From positions 1-32,098 of the forward strand of contig CAKUCX010000039.1 of assembly GCA_934643865.1 (NCBI GenBank): a stretch of DNA of 32,098 nucleotides, in the 5' to 3' direction. This DNA comes from an uncultured Kiritimatiellota bacterium. Its GTDB lineage: Bacteria; Verrucomicrobiota; Kiritimatiellia; RFP12; UBA1067. Below, piece by piece: positions 6,561-15,129 of the stretch (positions are counted from its first letter, which is position 1; each line of letters starts with the position of its first letter). The position numbers and the translations under genes were made by a program. The notes beneath the pieces are model-generated. The model saw only the letters and a list, made by a program, of their open reading frames with translations, was not told where the DNA came from and searched no databases.

Positions 6561-8702
6561 CTAGGGACACGGCGGGAGCGCGACGGTCACGCGGAAGAAG
6601 CGGACGTCCCGGGGCGCGTCCGTCACCTGCTGCCACGCCTCGCCGAGGTTCCGCGCGCCGTAGACCGTGTAGACGCGCGCGTCGCCCAGGTCGGGCGTCC
6701 ACGTGACGACGGGCTTGCCGTCCCGCATCGCGATGAGCGCGCGGAACGTCGACTGCGCGTCCGTCGGGACAAGCCCCGCGAGATACGACTCCCAGAGCAC
6801 GAGGCCGTTCGCGCCGACGCTCCTCGCCGCCGCGTCGTAGTCGCCGCCCGCCGCGCCGAGGATGTCGGGATACTGGTCGAGCCAGGCATGGGGCACGCGG
6901 ACGGGCGTGTCCGTCTCGGGCGGACGCGGCGCGCCGGAGATCTCCAGCCCCGTCAGCCAGACGCCGTTGTATTCGACGTCCAGGCTGTCCTCCGGCCAGC
7001 GTCCGCCGTCCTCAAGCGCGAAGCGGAAGCGCAGCTCGTGCGCGCCTTCGGGAATCGCCAGCTCGACATCCCGCCACGCGGGCTGGTAGATCGTCGCCTT
7101 CTCCGGCTCGAACAGCGCCGCGCCGTCGACGGACACGCGGAACGTCGCGTAGTCGTCGAGGCACTGCGTGCGATAGCGGAAGCGGACGGTCGCCGGGCCC
7201 GCGAGCGTCGTCCATAGCTCCGACGGCGGCGAATAGAGCGCGCCGCCGTCGCCGCTGCGCACGGCGCCTTCCGCGACCGAGGCGTCCACCGTCCACGGGA
7301 AGTCGGGACTCGTCGTCCAGGCGACGTCCGCCGCGCCGATCGCCGCGCCAAAGCCGTCGCGCACGTACTCCGCCGTGCAGACGGGCGCGAACACGCCGTC
7401 GACGAGGGCGGCGGCCTTCAGCGTCGTCGTCTCGCAGAAGACGAGCGGCGCGGCATAGTGCGGCGAGTCCAGGGTCGGCGTCGAGCCGTCCGTCGTGTAG
7501 CGGATCTCCGCCGCCGCATCGCCGCCGACCGACAGGGAGACGCGCACGGACGCGGCGAAATGCGTCCGCGCGCCCGGCGCGAACGCGATCTCGCCGCGCG
7601 CCGGAAGGGTCGCCGGACGCCAGCGCGCGGCATGCGGCCCCGTGCGCTCGAGCGTCGCCGTGTTGTCGTGAAGCCCGTCGCCGACGACCGTCCCCTTGAA
7701 GGAGTGATCGGGGGACGAGAAGAACGGGGCGGACACGTAGACCAGGTCGGAGCCGTCGGAGCGGTAGGACATGATCGTGTAGTAGCGCTGGCTGTCTTCC
7801 GCGCCCGTGAAGTAGTGTCCGCTCGAATACGGATCGAGCTGCGGCCCGCGCTTGTCCTGATGCGAGCCGACGAGCGCCGTCGCATGGCCCGCGCCGAGGA
7901 GGTGGCCGACCTCGTGCGTCATCGACTGGCCCTCGAAGACGCCATGGACCGAGCAGGCGCAGTACGCCCTGTCCGCGTGGACCACGAAGTAGGGGTCGAT
8001 GTCCGGGCTCTCGCCCGTCTGCCGGAGGCCGTGCGCGGCGCCGGTGACCGCGCCCTCGCCGCCGAGGTTGACGAGAACGACGACGACATCGGCCCCGACG
8101 CGCTCGCGCGCCGCCCGGATTGGGGCCCAGGCGGGCAGGGGATTCCTCGACGAGGCCTTGTCCAGCGCGTCCTTGACGTTGACCGCAGACGCGTCAATCG
8201 CCATGACGCCGACGAGGCAGTAGCGGAACGCCGCGTCGATCCCGGTGTTGGCCAGCACGGCGTTCATCTTCGCCACGGCGGCGAGGGCGAAGTTCGTGAG
8301 GCCGCCGCCGTCCGCCGCCGCGAACGCGCGCGCCCCCTGGTCGTAGGCGACGAGGACATCCACGCGCGGCACGGCGGCGCGCGGTGCCTGGGCGGGCGCG
8401 GCGGCCGGGCGCACGGCATCGCGCGAGACGGTCTGGTGGACGCAGTGCGCGTTCCCGGCGAACCCCTCGAAGAGCTGGACGAAAAGCCCCTCGTCGCCGC
8501 CGTCGATGACCGTCGCCGCCGCCACGTCATCCACGTAGGCGATGAAGGCGGGCGGGCCGAGCGGGGAGAGCTCGCGCGCGCCCACACGGAGGGTGAGCGC
8601 CTGGCCGGACGCGCGGGGGACGTCGATCGCGTCGCCCGGCTTCAGCGGCTCCGCAAAGGCGAAAGACGGCGCGAGGGCAAGGAGAAAGGCGAGGGCTTTC
8701 AT
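6561..8702 (-). CDS. Secreted metzincin metalloprotease with chitobiase-like C-terminal domain
   Basis: 713 residues. The ATG at 8702 directly opens a classic signal peptide (MKALAFLLALAPSFAFA, cleavage before Glu18). The catalytic domain (about 110-370) carries HEVGHLLGAGH (zinc ligands His263, His267, His273; general base Glu264) and a Met-turn YTIMSYR at Met311, which define a metzincin peptidase of the reprolysin/M12-like group. Residues about 375-450 contain RYTTDGSTPTLDSP, the signature of the chitobiase/beta-hexosaminidase C-terminal-like domain (CHB_HEX_C). After that comes a beta-sandwich segment and a C-terminal region with GKPVVTWTPDLG and RFFRV that looks like a surface or sorting-associated domain. 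It probably degrades extracellular protein. It lies 28 bp after the phosphotransferase gene, so the two may be cotranscribed. Confidence 0.88.
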   Translation of the reverse strand: MKALAFLLALAPSFAFAEPLKPGDAIDVPRASGQALTLRVGARELSPLGPPAFIAYVDDVAAATVIDGGDEGLFVQLFEGFAGNAHCVHQTVSRDAVRPAAAPAQAPRAAVPRVDVLVAYDQGARAFAAADGGGLTNFALAAVAKMNAVLANTGIDAAFRYCLVGVMAIDASAVNVKDALDKASSRNPLPAWAPIRAARERVGADVVVVLVNLGGEGAVTGAAHGLRQTGESPDIDPYFVVHADRAYCACSVHGVFEGQSMTHEVGHLLGAGHATALVGSHQDKRGPQLDPYSSGHYFTGAEDSQRYYTIMSYRSDGSDLVYVSAPFFSSPDHSFKGTVVGDGLHDNTATLERTGPHAARWRPATLPARGEIAFAPGARTHFAASVRVSLSVGGDAAAEIRYTTDGSTPTLDSPHYAAPLVFCETTTLKAAALVDGVFAPVCTAEYVRDGFGAAIGAADVAWTTSPDFPWTVDASVAEGAVRSGDGGALYSPPSELWTTLAGPATVRFRYRTQCLDDYATFRVSVDGAALFEPEKATIYQPAWRDVELAIPEGAHELRFRFALEDGGRWPEDSLDVEYNGVWLTGLEISGAPRPPETDTPVRVPHAWLDQYPDILGAAGGDYDAAARSVGANGLVLWESYLAGLVPTDAQSTFRALIAMRDGKPVVTWTPDLGDARVYTVYGARNLGEAWQQVTDAPRDVRFFRVTVALPPCP

Positions 8703-8730
8703 GGCTTGTCCGCGCACCGTCAGGGCGGCC

Positions 8731-9543
8731 TTACTCGTAGTCGACGACGCTCGCCCAGTGGAGGAGCAGGTCGAGGTTCTTCTGCGTGTTCGGCTTCGAG
8801 GACTCGGCGGCGGCCACGATGGGCAGCCACTTCTGCACGTCCGGCAGCTTCGCCTTCAGCGCGTCGCACATGAGCGCGACATACTGCTCGGCGGCCTTGA
8901 CGTGGCCGGAGAGCCAGAAGAGGAGATAGGTGCGCGCGACGTCCGCGAGCGGGTCGCCGAGGCGCACGTGGCTCCAGTCGATCACGCGCCAGTCGCCCTT
9001 CGGGGTGATGATGACGTTCGTGGGGTTGAAGTCGCCGTGGCAGAGGGACTTGCCGCGCGGGAGCGCCTGCAGGCGCATGTGCAGGTCGTAGCGCGTGTTC
9101 TTGTCGAGCGGCGAGGCGGAGATCATCGTGTCGAGCTTGTCCGCGAGGTTGCCCATGCGCGGGGAGGTCTTCGCGAAGATCGCGCACTGGATCTGGGTGA
9201 ACGCCTTCAGGTACTTCGAGAGGTTCTTCTTGTCCTTCGCCATCACGTCCGCAAGCGTCTCGCCGGCGATGAACTCGCGGCGGATGGCCCACTTGCCCTT
9301 GATGACGCAGACTTCGAGGATCTTCGCGACCGGGAGGCCCGTCTCGGCGGCGCGCGCCTCGTTCATCGCCTCGTTCAGGATCGCGGAGACCTTGTAGTTC
9401 GCGTCGAAGACCTTGAGGACGGAGTCGCCGTCCTTGAACACCTGCTTGTGCTCACGCACGAGAAGCAGATTGTCCTTCGTCTTCGCGGGACGGCGCGCGA
9501 CGGCCTTCTTCTCCACGACCTTCTTTTCAGCTGTTTTCTTCAT
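8731..9543 (-). CDS. Aminoglycoside phosphotransferase/choline-kinase-fold protein
   Basis: 270 residues. A Lys-rich N-terminal tail (MKKTAEKKVVEKKAVARRPAK) precedes a protein-kinase-like fold. The catalytic loop is CHGDFNPTNVI (HGDxxxxN: catalytic Asp and metal-binding Asn) and the following VIDWSHVRLGDPLADVART carries the DFG-equivalent Asp and the conserved GDP-D pattern of the APH family (PF01636). It should phosphorylate a small hydroxyl-bearing molecule such as a sugar, amino alcohol or lipid head group; substrate unknown, and resistance is not implied. The start ATG at 9541-9543 follows the tandem hairpin array, which would form its mRNA leader if transcribed from adhE. The metalloprotease follows closely. 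Confidence 0.85.
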   Translation of the reverse strand: MKKTAEKKVVEKKAVARRPAKTKDNLLLVREHKQVFKDGDSVLKVFDANYKVSAILNEAMNEARAAETGLPVAKILEVCVIKGKWAIRREFIAGETLADVMAKDKKNLSKYLKAFTQIQCAIFAKTSPRMGNLADKLDTMISASPLDKNTRYDLHMRLQALPRGKSLCHGDFNPTNVIITPKGDWRVIDWSHVRLGDPLADVARTYLLFWLSGHVKAAEQYVALMCDALKAKLPDVQKWLPIVAAAESSKPNTQKNLDLLLHWASVVDYE

Positions 9544-9565
9544 TTTGAGAGACCTTTCTTTTTTT

Positions 9566-9829
9566 GCGGGCCGCCGAGGACGTCGGCCCCTACCATTCGC
9601 AGGCCGCCGAGGACGTCGGCCCCTACCATTTGCGGGCCGCCGAGGACGCCGGCCCCTACCACTTGCGGGCCGCCGAGGACGTCGGCCCCTGCCACTTGCG
9701 GGCCGCCGAGGACGTCGGCCCCTGCCACTTGCGGGCCGCCGAGGACGTCGGCCCCTACCATTCGCGGGCCGCCGAGGACGTCGGCCCCTGCCACTTGCGG
9801 GCCGCCGAGGACGTCGGCCCCTACCATGC
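9566..9829. repeat. Eight tandem 33-bp units of GC-rich hairpin repeat, variant A
   Basis: Units start at 9566, 9599, 9632, 9665, 9698, 9731, 9764 and 9797. Each begins GCGGGCCGCCGAGGACGTCG and continues through CCC(C)TACCA to the next. Units differ by only a few bases (for example CTACC/CTGCC near the end). Each can fold into a 6-bp stem GGGCCG/CGGCCC with a 10-base loop. A degenerate ninth unit runs to 9862. The 33-bp period is 11 codons, so all frames stay open, but no real protein is implied. The array lies between adhE's stop and the start of the phosphotransferase gene. Confidence 0.95.
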
Positions 9830-9862
9830 GGGTTGCCGTGGACATCACGCACCACCCAGGTT

Positions 9863-9900
9863 GGTAGGGCGCGACGTCCCCGGCGCGCCGCGCCCCCTAC
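9863..9900 (+). repeat. Hairpin repeat, variant B, supplying the adhE stop codon
   Basis: It begins GGTAGGGCGCGACGTCC and ends CCCTAC, so its ends are inverted complements. The inner stem is GGCGCG/CGCGCC around the loop ACGTCCCCGG. Read on the minus strand, the terminal GTAGGG contributes the TAG stop of adhE (9897-9899), so the element abuts the coding region exactly. It belongs to the same family as the variant A array beside it, in the opposite orientation. Confidence 0.85.
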
Positions 9901-12539
9901 ACGTTCACGTGCTTGCCATAGTAGGCGTTGAGGTACATCTGCTTGATTTCGCTCATCAGCGGGTAGCGCGGGTTCGCGCCGGTACACTGGTCGTCGAAGG
10001 CCTGCTCGACCATCGCGTCGAGGCGGTCGAGGAAGTCCTTCTCGTCCGGCACGTAATCGCGGATCGTCGGCTTGATGCCGATGCGGGCCTGGAGCGCGCG
10101 AATCGCCTTGATGAGGTTCTCGAACTGCTCGCCACGGCTGCGGCCCGTGATGCCGAGCTCGTCGGCGATCTCCAGGTAGCGCTCCAGCGTGTGCGGATGG
10201 TCGTACTGCGGGAAGGTGCCCATCTTGCGCGGCACGGGGTCGGCGTTGAAGCGCATGACCTCCTCCATCATGAGGGCGTTCGCGATGCCGTGCGGGATGT
10301 GGTGGAAGGCGCCGAGCTTGTGGGCCATCGAGTGCATGACGCCGAGGAAGGCGTTCGCGAAGGCCATGCCGGCCATCGTCGCGGCGTTCGCCATCTTTTC
10401 GCGCGCCTTCGGGGCGGCGTACTTGCCGACGGCGGCGTCGTAGCACTCCGGCAGGTACTTGAAGATCGTCTGCAGGGCGCGGATCGCGAGGCCGTCGGTG
10501 TAGTCCGTCGCGAGCATCGAGGCGTAGGCCTCCAGCGCGTGGCTGACGGCGTCGATGCCCGAGGCGCTCGTGAGGCCGGGGGGCGCCATCATCTGCACGT
10601 CGGCGTCGACGATCGCCATCTTCGGCATCAGCTCGTAGTCGGCGAGCGGGTACTTGACGCCCGTCCTCTCGTCGGTGATGACGGCGAACGGCGTCACCTC
10701 CGAGCCCGTGCCGGCGGAGGTCGGGATCGCGATGAAGTACGCCTTCTCGCCCATCTTCGGGAACGTGTAGACGCGCTTGCGGATGTCCATGAAGCGCATG
10801 GCCATGTCCATGAAGTCCACTTCGGGATGCTCGTAGAGGACCCACATGATCTTCGCCGCGTCCATCGCCGAGCCGCCGCCGATCGCGATGATCACGTCCG
10901 GCTTGAAGCCCGCCATGAGCTTCGCGCCCTCCTTCGCGCAGGCGAGGGTCGGGTCCGGCGCCACGTTCGAGAACGTGGTGAACATGATGCCCTGCCCTTC
11001 GAGGCTCTTCTCGATCGGCTTCGTGTAGCCGTTCTGGTAGAGGAAGGAGTCCGTCACGATGAACGCCTTCTTCTTGCCGAGCACCTGGCCGAGTTCCCTG
11101 AGCGCCACCGCGAGGCAGCCCTTCTTCTGGTACACCTTCTCAGGCGCGCGGAACCACAGCATGTTCTCTCTTCTCATGGCCACAGTCTTGATGTTGATGA
11201 GGTGCTTGACGCCGACGTTCTCCGAAACCGAGTTGCCGCCCCAGCTGCCGCAGCCGAGCGTGAGCGAGGGGACGAGCATGAAGTTGTAGACGTCGCCGAT
11301 GCCGCCCAGGCTCGACGGCATGTTGACGAGGAGGCGGCACGTCTTCATGCGCTCCGCGAACTGGTTGAGCTTCGCCTTCTCGTTGAGCTCGTCGATCCAG
11401 AGGGCGGACGTGTGGCCGAGGCCGCCGTTGTTGACGAGCAGCGCCTCGGCGATGTCGAGCGCGTCGTCGAAGTCCTTCGACTTGTACATGCCGAGGATCG
11501 TCGTGAGCTTTTCGTGGCCGAACGCCTCGGCGTTGTCGGTGGAGGTCGCCTCGCCGATGAGGATCTTCGTGTCCTCGGGCACCTCGAAGCCCGCCATCCT
11601 CGCGATGGTAACGGGGCGCTGTCCGACGATCTTCGCGTTGAGCGCGCCGTTGATGAGCATCGTCGCGCGGATCTTGTCCGCCTCGGCCTTGTTGAGGAAG
11701 TAGCAGCCGCGCTTCAGGAACTCGGCCTTCACCGCGTCGTAGACCTCCTGGTCGGCGATGACCGTCTGCTCCGTCGCGCAGATCATGCCGTTGTCGAAGG
11801 TCTTGGAGTGGATGATCGAGTTCACGGCGTTGATGAGGTCCGCCGAGGGGTCGATGATCGCCGCCGCGTTGCCCGCGCCCACGCCGATCGCCGGCGTGCC
11901 CGAGCTGTAGGCCGCCTTCACCATGCCGGGGCCGCCCGTCGCGAGGATGATATCGGCCTCCTTCATGAGGAGGTTCGTCTTCGGGAGGCTCGGCGCCTCG
12001 ATCCAGCCGATGATGTCGGCGGGCGCGCCGGCCGCGACGGCCGCGTCGAGGACGATCTTCGCCGCCGCGATCGTGGAGTTCTTCGCGCGCGGGTGCGGGC
12101 TGATCATGATGCCGTTGCGGGTCTTCAGCGCGAGGAGCGTCTTGAAGATCGCGGTGGAGGTGGGGTTCGTCGTCGGGATGACGGCGCCGATGACGCCGAT
12201 CGGCTCGGCGAGCTTCATCATGCCGCCCGCCGCGTCCTCCTCGATCACGCCGCAGGTCTTCGTGTTCTTGTAGGTGTTGTAGATGTACTCGGCCGCGAAG
12301 TGGTTCTTGATGATCTTGTCCTCGACGATGCCCATGCCCGTCTCGGCCACGGCCATCTTCGCGAGGGGGATGCGCGCGCGGTTCGCCGCAAGCGCCGCCG
12401 CCTTGAAGATCGCGTCCACCTGCTCCTGGGAGTAGGTTGCGTACTTCTGCTGCGCCGCCTTCACGCGCGCAAGGGTTGCCTCAAGTTCCGCGACGCCCGC
12501 GTCCGCCGCCGGCTTCGCGATCTGCTCTGCGCTGTCCAT
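9897..12539 (-). CDS. adhE: Bifunctional acetaldehyde/alcohol dehydrogenase AdhE
   Basis: 880 residues, near the usual length (E. coli 891). It converts acetyl-CoA to acetaldehyde and then ethanol, regenerating NAD+ in fermentation. The N-terminal aldehyde dehydrogenase half (1 to about 450) carries the catalytic Cys254 in NGMICATEQTV. A linker leads to the iron-dependent alcohol dehydrogenase half (about 465-880) with the nucleotide-binding GGGSAMD. Expected Fe ligands are Asp663 and His667 (GIDAVSHALEAY), His736 and His750 (HSMAHKLG and HIPHGIAN), matching E. coli spacing. Start at ATG 12539 has AAGGAAGG 8 bases upstream and about 50 bases of leader from a good promoter. Family enzymes form spirosomes. 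The TAG stop is provided by a hairpin repeat. A fermentative hub, plausibly connected to the nearby H2-sensing genes. Confidence 0.97.
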   Translation of the reverse strand: MDSAEQIAKPAADAGVAELEATLARVKAAQQKYATYSQEQVDAIFKAAALAANRARIPLAKMAVAETGMGIVEDKIIKNHFAAEYIYNTYKNTKTCGVIEEDAAGGMMKLAEPIGVIGAVIPTTNPTSTAIFKTLLALKTRNGIMISPHPRAKNSTIAAAKIVLDAAVAAGAPADIIGWIEAPSLPKTNLLMKEADIILATGGPGMVKAAYSSGTPAIGVGAGNAAAIIDPSADLINAVNSIIHSKTFDNGMICATEQTVIADQEVYDAVKAEFLKRGCYFLNKAEADKIRATMLINGALNAKIVGQRPVTIARMAGFEVPEDTKILIGEATSTDNAEAFGHEKLTTILGMYKSKDFDDALDIAEALLVNNGGLGHTSALWIDELNEKAKLNQFAERMKTCRLLVNMPSSLGGIGDVYNFMLVPSLTLGCGSWGGNSVSENVGVKHLINIKTVAMRRENMLWFRAPEKVYQKKGCLAVALRELGQVLGKKKAFIVTDSFLYQNGYTKPIEKSLEGQGIMFTTFSNVAPDPTLACAKEGAKLMAGFKPDVIIAIGGGSAMDAAKIMWVLYEHPEVDFMDMAMRFMDIRKRVYTFPKMGEKAYFIAIPTSAGTGSEVTPFAVITDERTGVKYPLADYELMPKMAIVDADVQMMAPPGLTSASGIDAVSHALEAYASMLATDYTDGLAIRALQTIFKYLPECYDAAVGKYAAPKAREKMANAATMAGMAFANAFLGVMHSMAHKLGAFHHIPHGIANALMMEEVMRFNADPVPRKMGTFPQYDHPHTLERYLEIADELGITGRSRGEQFENLIKAIRALQARIGIKPTIRDYVPDEKDFLDRLDAMVEQAFDDQCTGANPRYPLMSEIKQMYLNAYYGKHVNV

Positions 12540-12597
12540 CTGCTTGTCCTTCCTTGTACCTTGATCACTGCGTCCCTTCTGCGGGACGACGCGGAAC

Positions 12598-12626
12598 AGT
12601 ATAGCACGTCCTAAATCAGTATGCAA
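12598..12626 (-). promoter_or_regulatory. adhE promoter
   Basis: On the minus strand TTGCAT (12621-12626), a 17-base spacer, then TATACT (12598-12603), with TGC just before the -10 (extended -10). The predicted start at about 12590 gives a 50-base leader with a good ribosome site. Spacing and sequence are near the vegetative sigma-70 consensus. Confidence 0.8.
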
Positions 12627-12907
12627 GTAGCGATATTAAAATAATTATTCAGCCCAGGCCCACGACGGGAGGCGTCCGTACAGATTCTGCCGCCCGTGCA
12701 ACTCGCACGGTCCCGCGTTCGTGGAGCAGCGGTGCGGGAGGGTCACGCTCCCGCGCGACCGTCGGCTTGTCGGCGCTCCCGCGCGACCGTCGGCCCGGCA
12801 CGCAATGGACCCGCGCCGCCTCGGCCGCGACAAGCGCGACCCTCCCGTGCGCCGTATCCGCCGGGTTTCCATGTGGTGCCATGGTAGGGCGCGACGTCCT
12901 CGGCGCG

Positions 12908-12997
12908 CCGCGTCCACGGGAACGCCATCGGGGACACCCACGTGTACGCGAGCCGCGTCCACGGGGACGCCAACGGGGACACCCATGTGTACGCGGG
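12908..12997. repeat. Tandem 45-bp repeat next to hairpins
   Basis: Two units (12908-12952 and 12953-12997) begin CCGCGTCCACGGG and include CGCCATCGGGGACACCCA or a close variant. A third copy is at 13215-13259 and a partial one at 13260-13285. The copies at 12908 and 13215 each start inside the 3' half of a variant B hairpin, so hairpin and 45-bp unit behave as one composite module. Confidence 0.8.
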
Positions 12998-13130
12998 CCG
13001 CCGGGGACGTCGGCCCCTACCATGCCCCGCGCCACGCAACGCCCACGCCCCGTACCATGTCCGCACCCCCGTACCGCGTCCGCATCCATGGTAGGGCGCG
13101 ACGTCCCCGGCGCGCCGCGCCCACAAGGAC

Positions 13131-13173
13131 GCCGACCTCCAAAATCAGATCAGACCTAATTTTGGAGGTCGGC
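13131..13173. repeat. 15-bp perfect inverted repeat, AT-rich
   Basis: GCCGACCTCCAAAAT (13131-13145) is mirrored exactly at 13159-13173, with a 13-base loop. It sits between two variant B hairpins. Its AT-rich part contrasts with the GC-rich surroundings. No run of T follows on either strand, so it is not an ordinary intrinsic terminator. Confidence 0.85.
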
Positions 13174-13310
13174 CCCGCCGCGCACACATGGTAGGGCGCG
13201 ACGTCCCCGGCGCGCCGCGCCCACGGGGACGCCATCGGGGACACCCACGGGTACGCGCGCCGCGTCCACGGGAATGCCAACGGCCGCGCGGACGACGCCT
13301 CCGCCGGGCC

Positions 13311-15050
13311 TCAGTGCCCGCCGCCCGTGTTCGCCGTGATGCGGATGTCGCGCCAGAGCGCCGCCTCGTTCAGCCATCCCGTCGGCTCGTTGAGGAGCTC
13401 GACCGCGACGGTCTTTCCGGCCCAGGGCTCCAGCGAGAGGTCGAAGGGGACGAGGCGCAGGCCGCCGCGCGCGGCGGCGACGTCCGTCTTCAGGAGCGCG
13501 CAGCCGTCGACGCGCACGACGAGGCGGAAGTCGCCGCCCGGCGAGGCGGCGACCTCGAAATGGAGCGTCGGGTTCCCTTCGGGGACCCTGAGCGTGCGCG
13601 AAAGCGTCACCGCCTCGCCCCGCCGGGGCGGATGCGTGCGCACGAGCGCCTGCACCTCGCCCCCCGCCGTGTGGGCGGAGGCAACGAAGCCGGGCTTCAT
13701 GTCGGGCGCATTGCGCGACGTCGTCCAGCCGGGCGCAAGCGCGTCAAGCGCCTTCTGGACGCGGACGGTCGGATCGGGGCTGTCCTGGCCCGGCACGAAC
13801 GGGATGCGGACGGCCGCGCGTACCTGCGCCATCTCCGCCTCCGTGTAACGCGCGCCCGCCGGGGCGGGGGCCTTCCACGACGGGACGAAGGCGTCGGGGA
13901 CGGGCCGCCGCACGGGGATGACGAAGCGCTCAACGCCGTCGGCCCCCTTCTCGACGCGCCCGCCGTGGCGCACGACGACCTGGCGCGCGAGCGCCTCGCA
14001 GGCGGCGAAGAGCTTCGGCAGGCTGTACGCCGTATGGGTGAACGTGCGCGACCAGTCGAGCTTCTCGACGTACTTCGCCGGCAGGGCCTTGTAGCCGCGC
14101 GCCGTCATGAGGACGCCGCCCACGTTCGAGGGGTTGCAGTCCGAGTCCCACCCGCAGCGCATCGAAAGCGCCATCGCGCGGTCGAGGTCGCCCGCGCCGT
14201 AGAGGAGTCCCAGGACGATGCACGCGCCGTTGAGGCGCACGTCGATGCCGCCGTTCGAGTCCCGCAGGTCCTTGTTGTACTTCTTCGAGTAGGCCGCGCG
14301 GATCTTCTCCCAGCACGCCGTCCAGTCGTCCGGGCGCGCCCGGTGCCACGCGCGGACGTTGCGCACCATCTGCGCGTAGTCCGACTCGGAGGGAATCGCC
14401 GCGAGGCCCGCGTCGAGGAGGCACTCGACGTCGTCCGTGAAGAACGCCTCCGCGTAGAGCGCGCCGATGAACTGGCCGGCCCAGACGCCGTCGCCGTAGT
14501 TCATCAGCCGCCCGAAGACGTTGCCGAGGCGGATCGCCTCCTGCGGGCAGCCCGGCGCGATGAGCCCCGCGTAGTCGGCCTCGATCTGGTAGTCGATGTC
14601 GTTCGGGCACGTGTTGAACGCCGGATGCGAGGAGTCGGGCGGCGCGATGCCGCGCCGCAGGTTGTCGCGCCCCGCCTTGTTCGCGCACCAGAGCGCGTAC
14701 TGCGAGTTCGCGAAGTCGATGCCCGCCTGGCGGATGGAGACGTCGAGGCCGTGGGTCTCCAGCGTCTTGAGGAACGTCATCTCCACGTAGAGGTCGTCGT
14801 TGCCGTAGGCGTAGCGGACGGGGAAGTCGCTCGTCCAGACGGGCACCTTGTCGGCCGGAATGACCACGTCGTTCCACTTGAACTCCGTCGGCTGCCCCCA
14901 GGCGACGCCGACCATCTGGCCGATCCAGCCGCCCTTCATCTTGTCGCGGTAGTCCTCCAGCGTCAGCGTGCGCTCCGCTGCGCCGGCGCCGAGCGCGCCC
15001 AGGAGAACCGCCATGGCCAAGCCTGTCCGTCCGTGTGTTTTGCGATGCAT
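13311..15050 (-). CDS. Secreted ADP-ribosylglycohydrolase-fold protein
   Basis: 579 residues. A signal peptide (MHRKTHGRTGLAMAVLLGALGAG, first residues) precedes a DraG-type domain (about 30-390). Expected metal-site motifs are present in modified form: NDDLYVEMTFL near residue 90 in place of the usual TDDT-type motif, and GWDSDCNPSNVGG near residue 300 matching the C-terminal Asp-rich motif of the family. The rest (about 430-579) is a beta-rich domain (FRLVVRVDG, GKTVAVELLN) like carbohydrate-binding modules. Export argues against the classical cytoplasmic role of removing ADP-ribose; secreted relatives in PVC bacteria are common but uncharacterised, so a glycosidase-like activity on external substrate is possible. 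It lies 79 bp after DUF1846; a short repeat of ACACACCAA occurs in that leader. Confidence 0.85.
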   Translation of the reverse strand: MHRKTHGRTGLAMAVLLGALGAGAAERTLTLEDYRDKMKGGWIGQMVGVAWGQPTEFKWNDVVIPADKVPVWTSDFPVRYAYGNDDLYVEMTFLKTLETHGLDVSIRQAGIDFANSQYALWCANKAGRDNLRRGIAPPDSSHPAFNTCPNDIDYQIEADYAGLIAPGCPQEAIRLGNVFGRLMNYGDGVWAGQFIGALYAEAFFTDDVECLLDAGLAAIPSESDYAQMVRNVRAWHRARPDDWTACWEKIRAAYSKKYNKDLRDSNGGIDVRLNGACIVLGLLYGAGDLDRAMALSMRCGWDSDCNPSNVGGVLMTARGYKALPAKYVEKLDWSRTFTHTAYSLPKLFAACEALARQVVVRHGGRVEKGADGVERFVIPVRRPVPDAFVPSWKAPAPAGARYTEAEMAQVRAAVRIPFVPGQDSPDPTVRVQKALDALAPGWTTSRNAPDMKPGFVASAHTAGGEVQALVRTHPPRRGEAVTLSRTLRVPEGNPTLHFEVAASPGGDFRLVVRVDGCALLKTDVAAARGGLRLVPFDLSLEPWAGKTVAVELLNEPTGWLNEAALWRDIRITANTGGGH

Positions 15051-15129
15051 CTCCGCGCCGTCCTTTCTTGTTGGTGTGTGTCTTGGTGTGTGCCTTGTTC
15101 GCCGCCGCGCCGCGTGCGCAGCGCCCGCC

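Larger units (their letters stand above)
12627..13310. other. Gene-free interval carrying scattered hairpin repeats
   Basis: 684 bp between the adhE promoter and the end of the ADP-ribosylglycohydrolase gene. It holds variant B hairpins at 12883-12913, 13090-13122 and 13190-13222 (plus orientation), one variant A at 12993-13021 (opposite orientation), a 45-bp GC-rich repeat, and an AT-rich inverted repeat. Frames stay open because of the repeat period and base composition, but none has a credible start or domain. No RNA gene was recognised. Confidence 0.85.

Noticed and set aside
9566..9829. 33-bp repeats as a CRISPR array
   Set aside because: Units are head-to-tail with no unique spacers and no cas genes nearby.
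9540..9848. Small repeat protein with GADVLGGPQ-type units
   Set aside because: It is only the hairpin array translated; no ribosome site or signal, and units are constrained at stem positions rather than codons.
9564..12614. Open frame of over 1000 codons on the plus strand across adhE
   Set aside because: It is antisense to the well-recognised adhE and begins in the 33-bp repeat; Arg/His/Val-rich composition is a GC shadow.
12696..13285. Several short Arg/Pro-rich frames between adhE and the next gene
   Set aside because: They run through hairpin and 45-bp repeats on both strands, with no start signals or domains.
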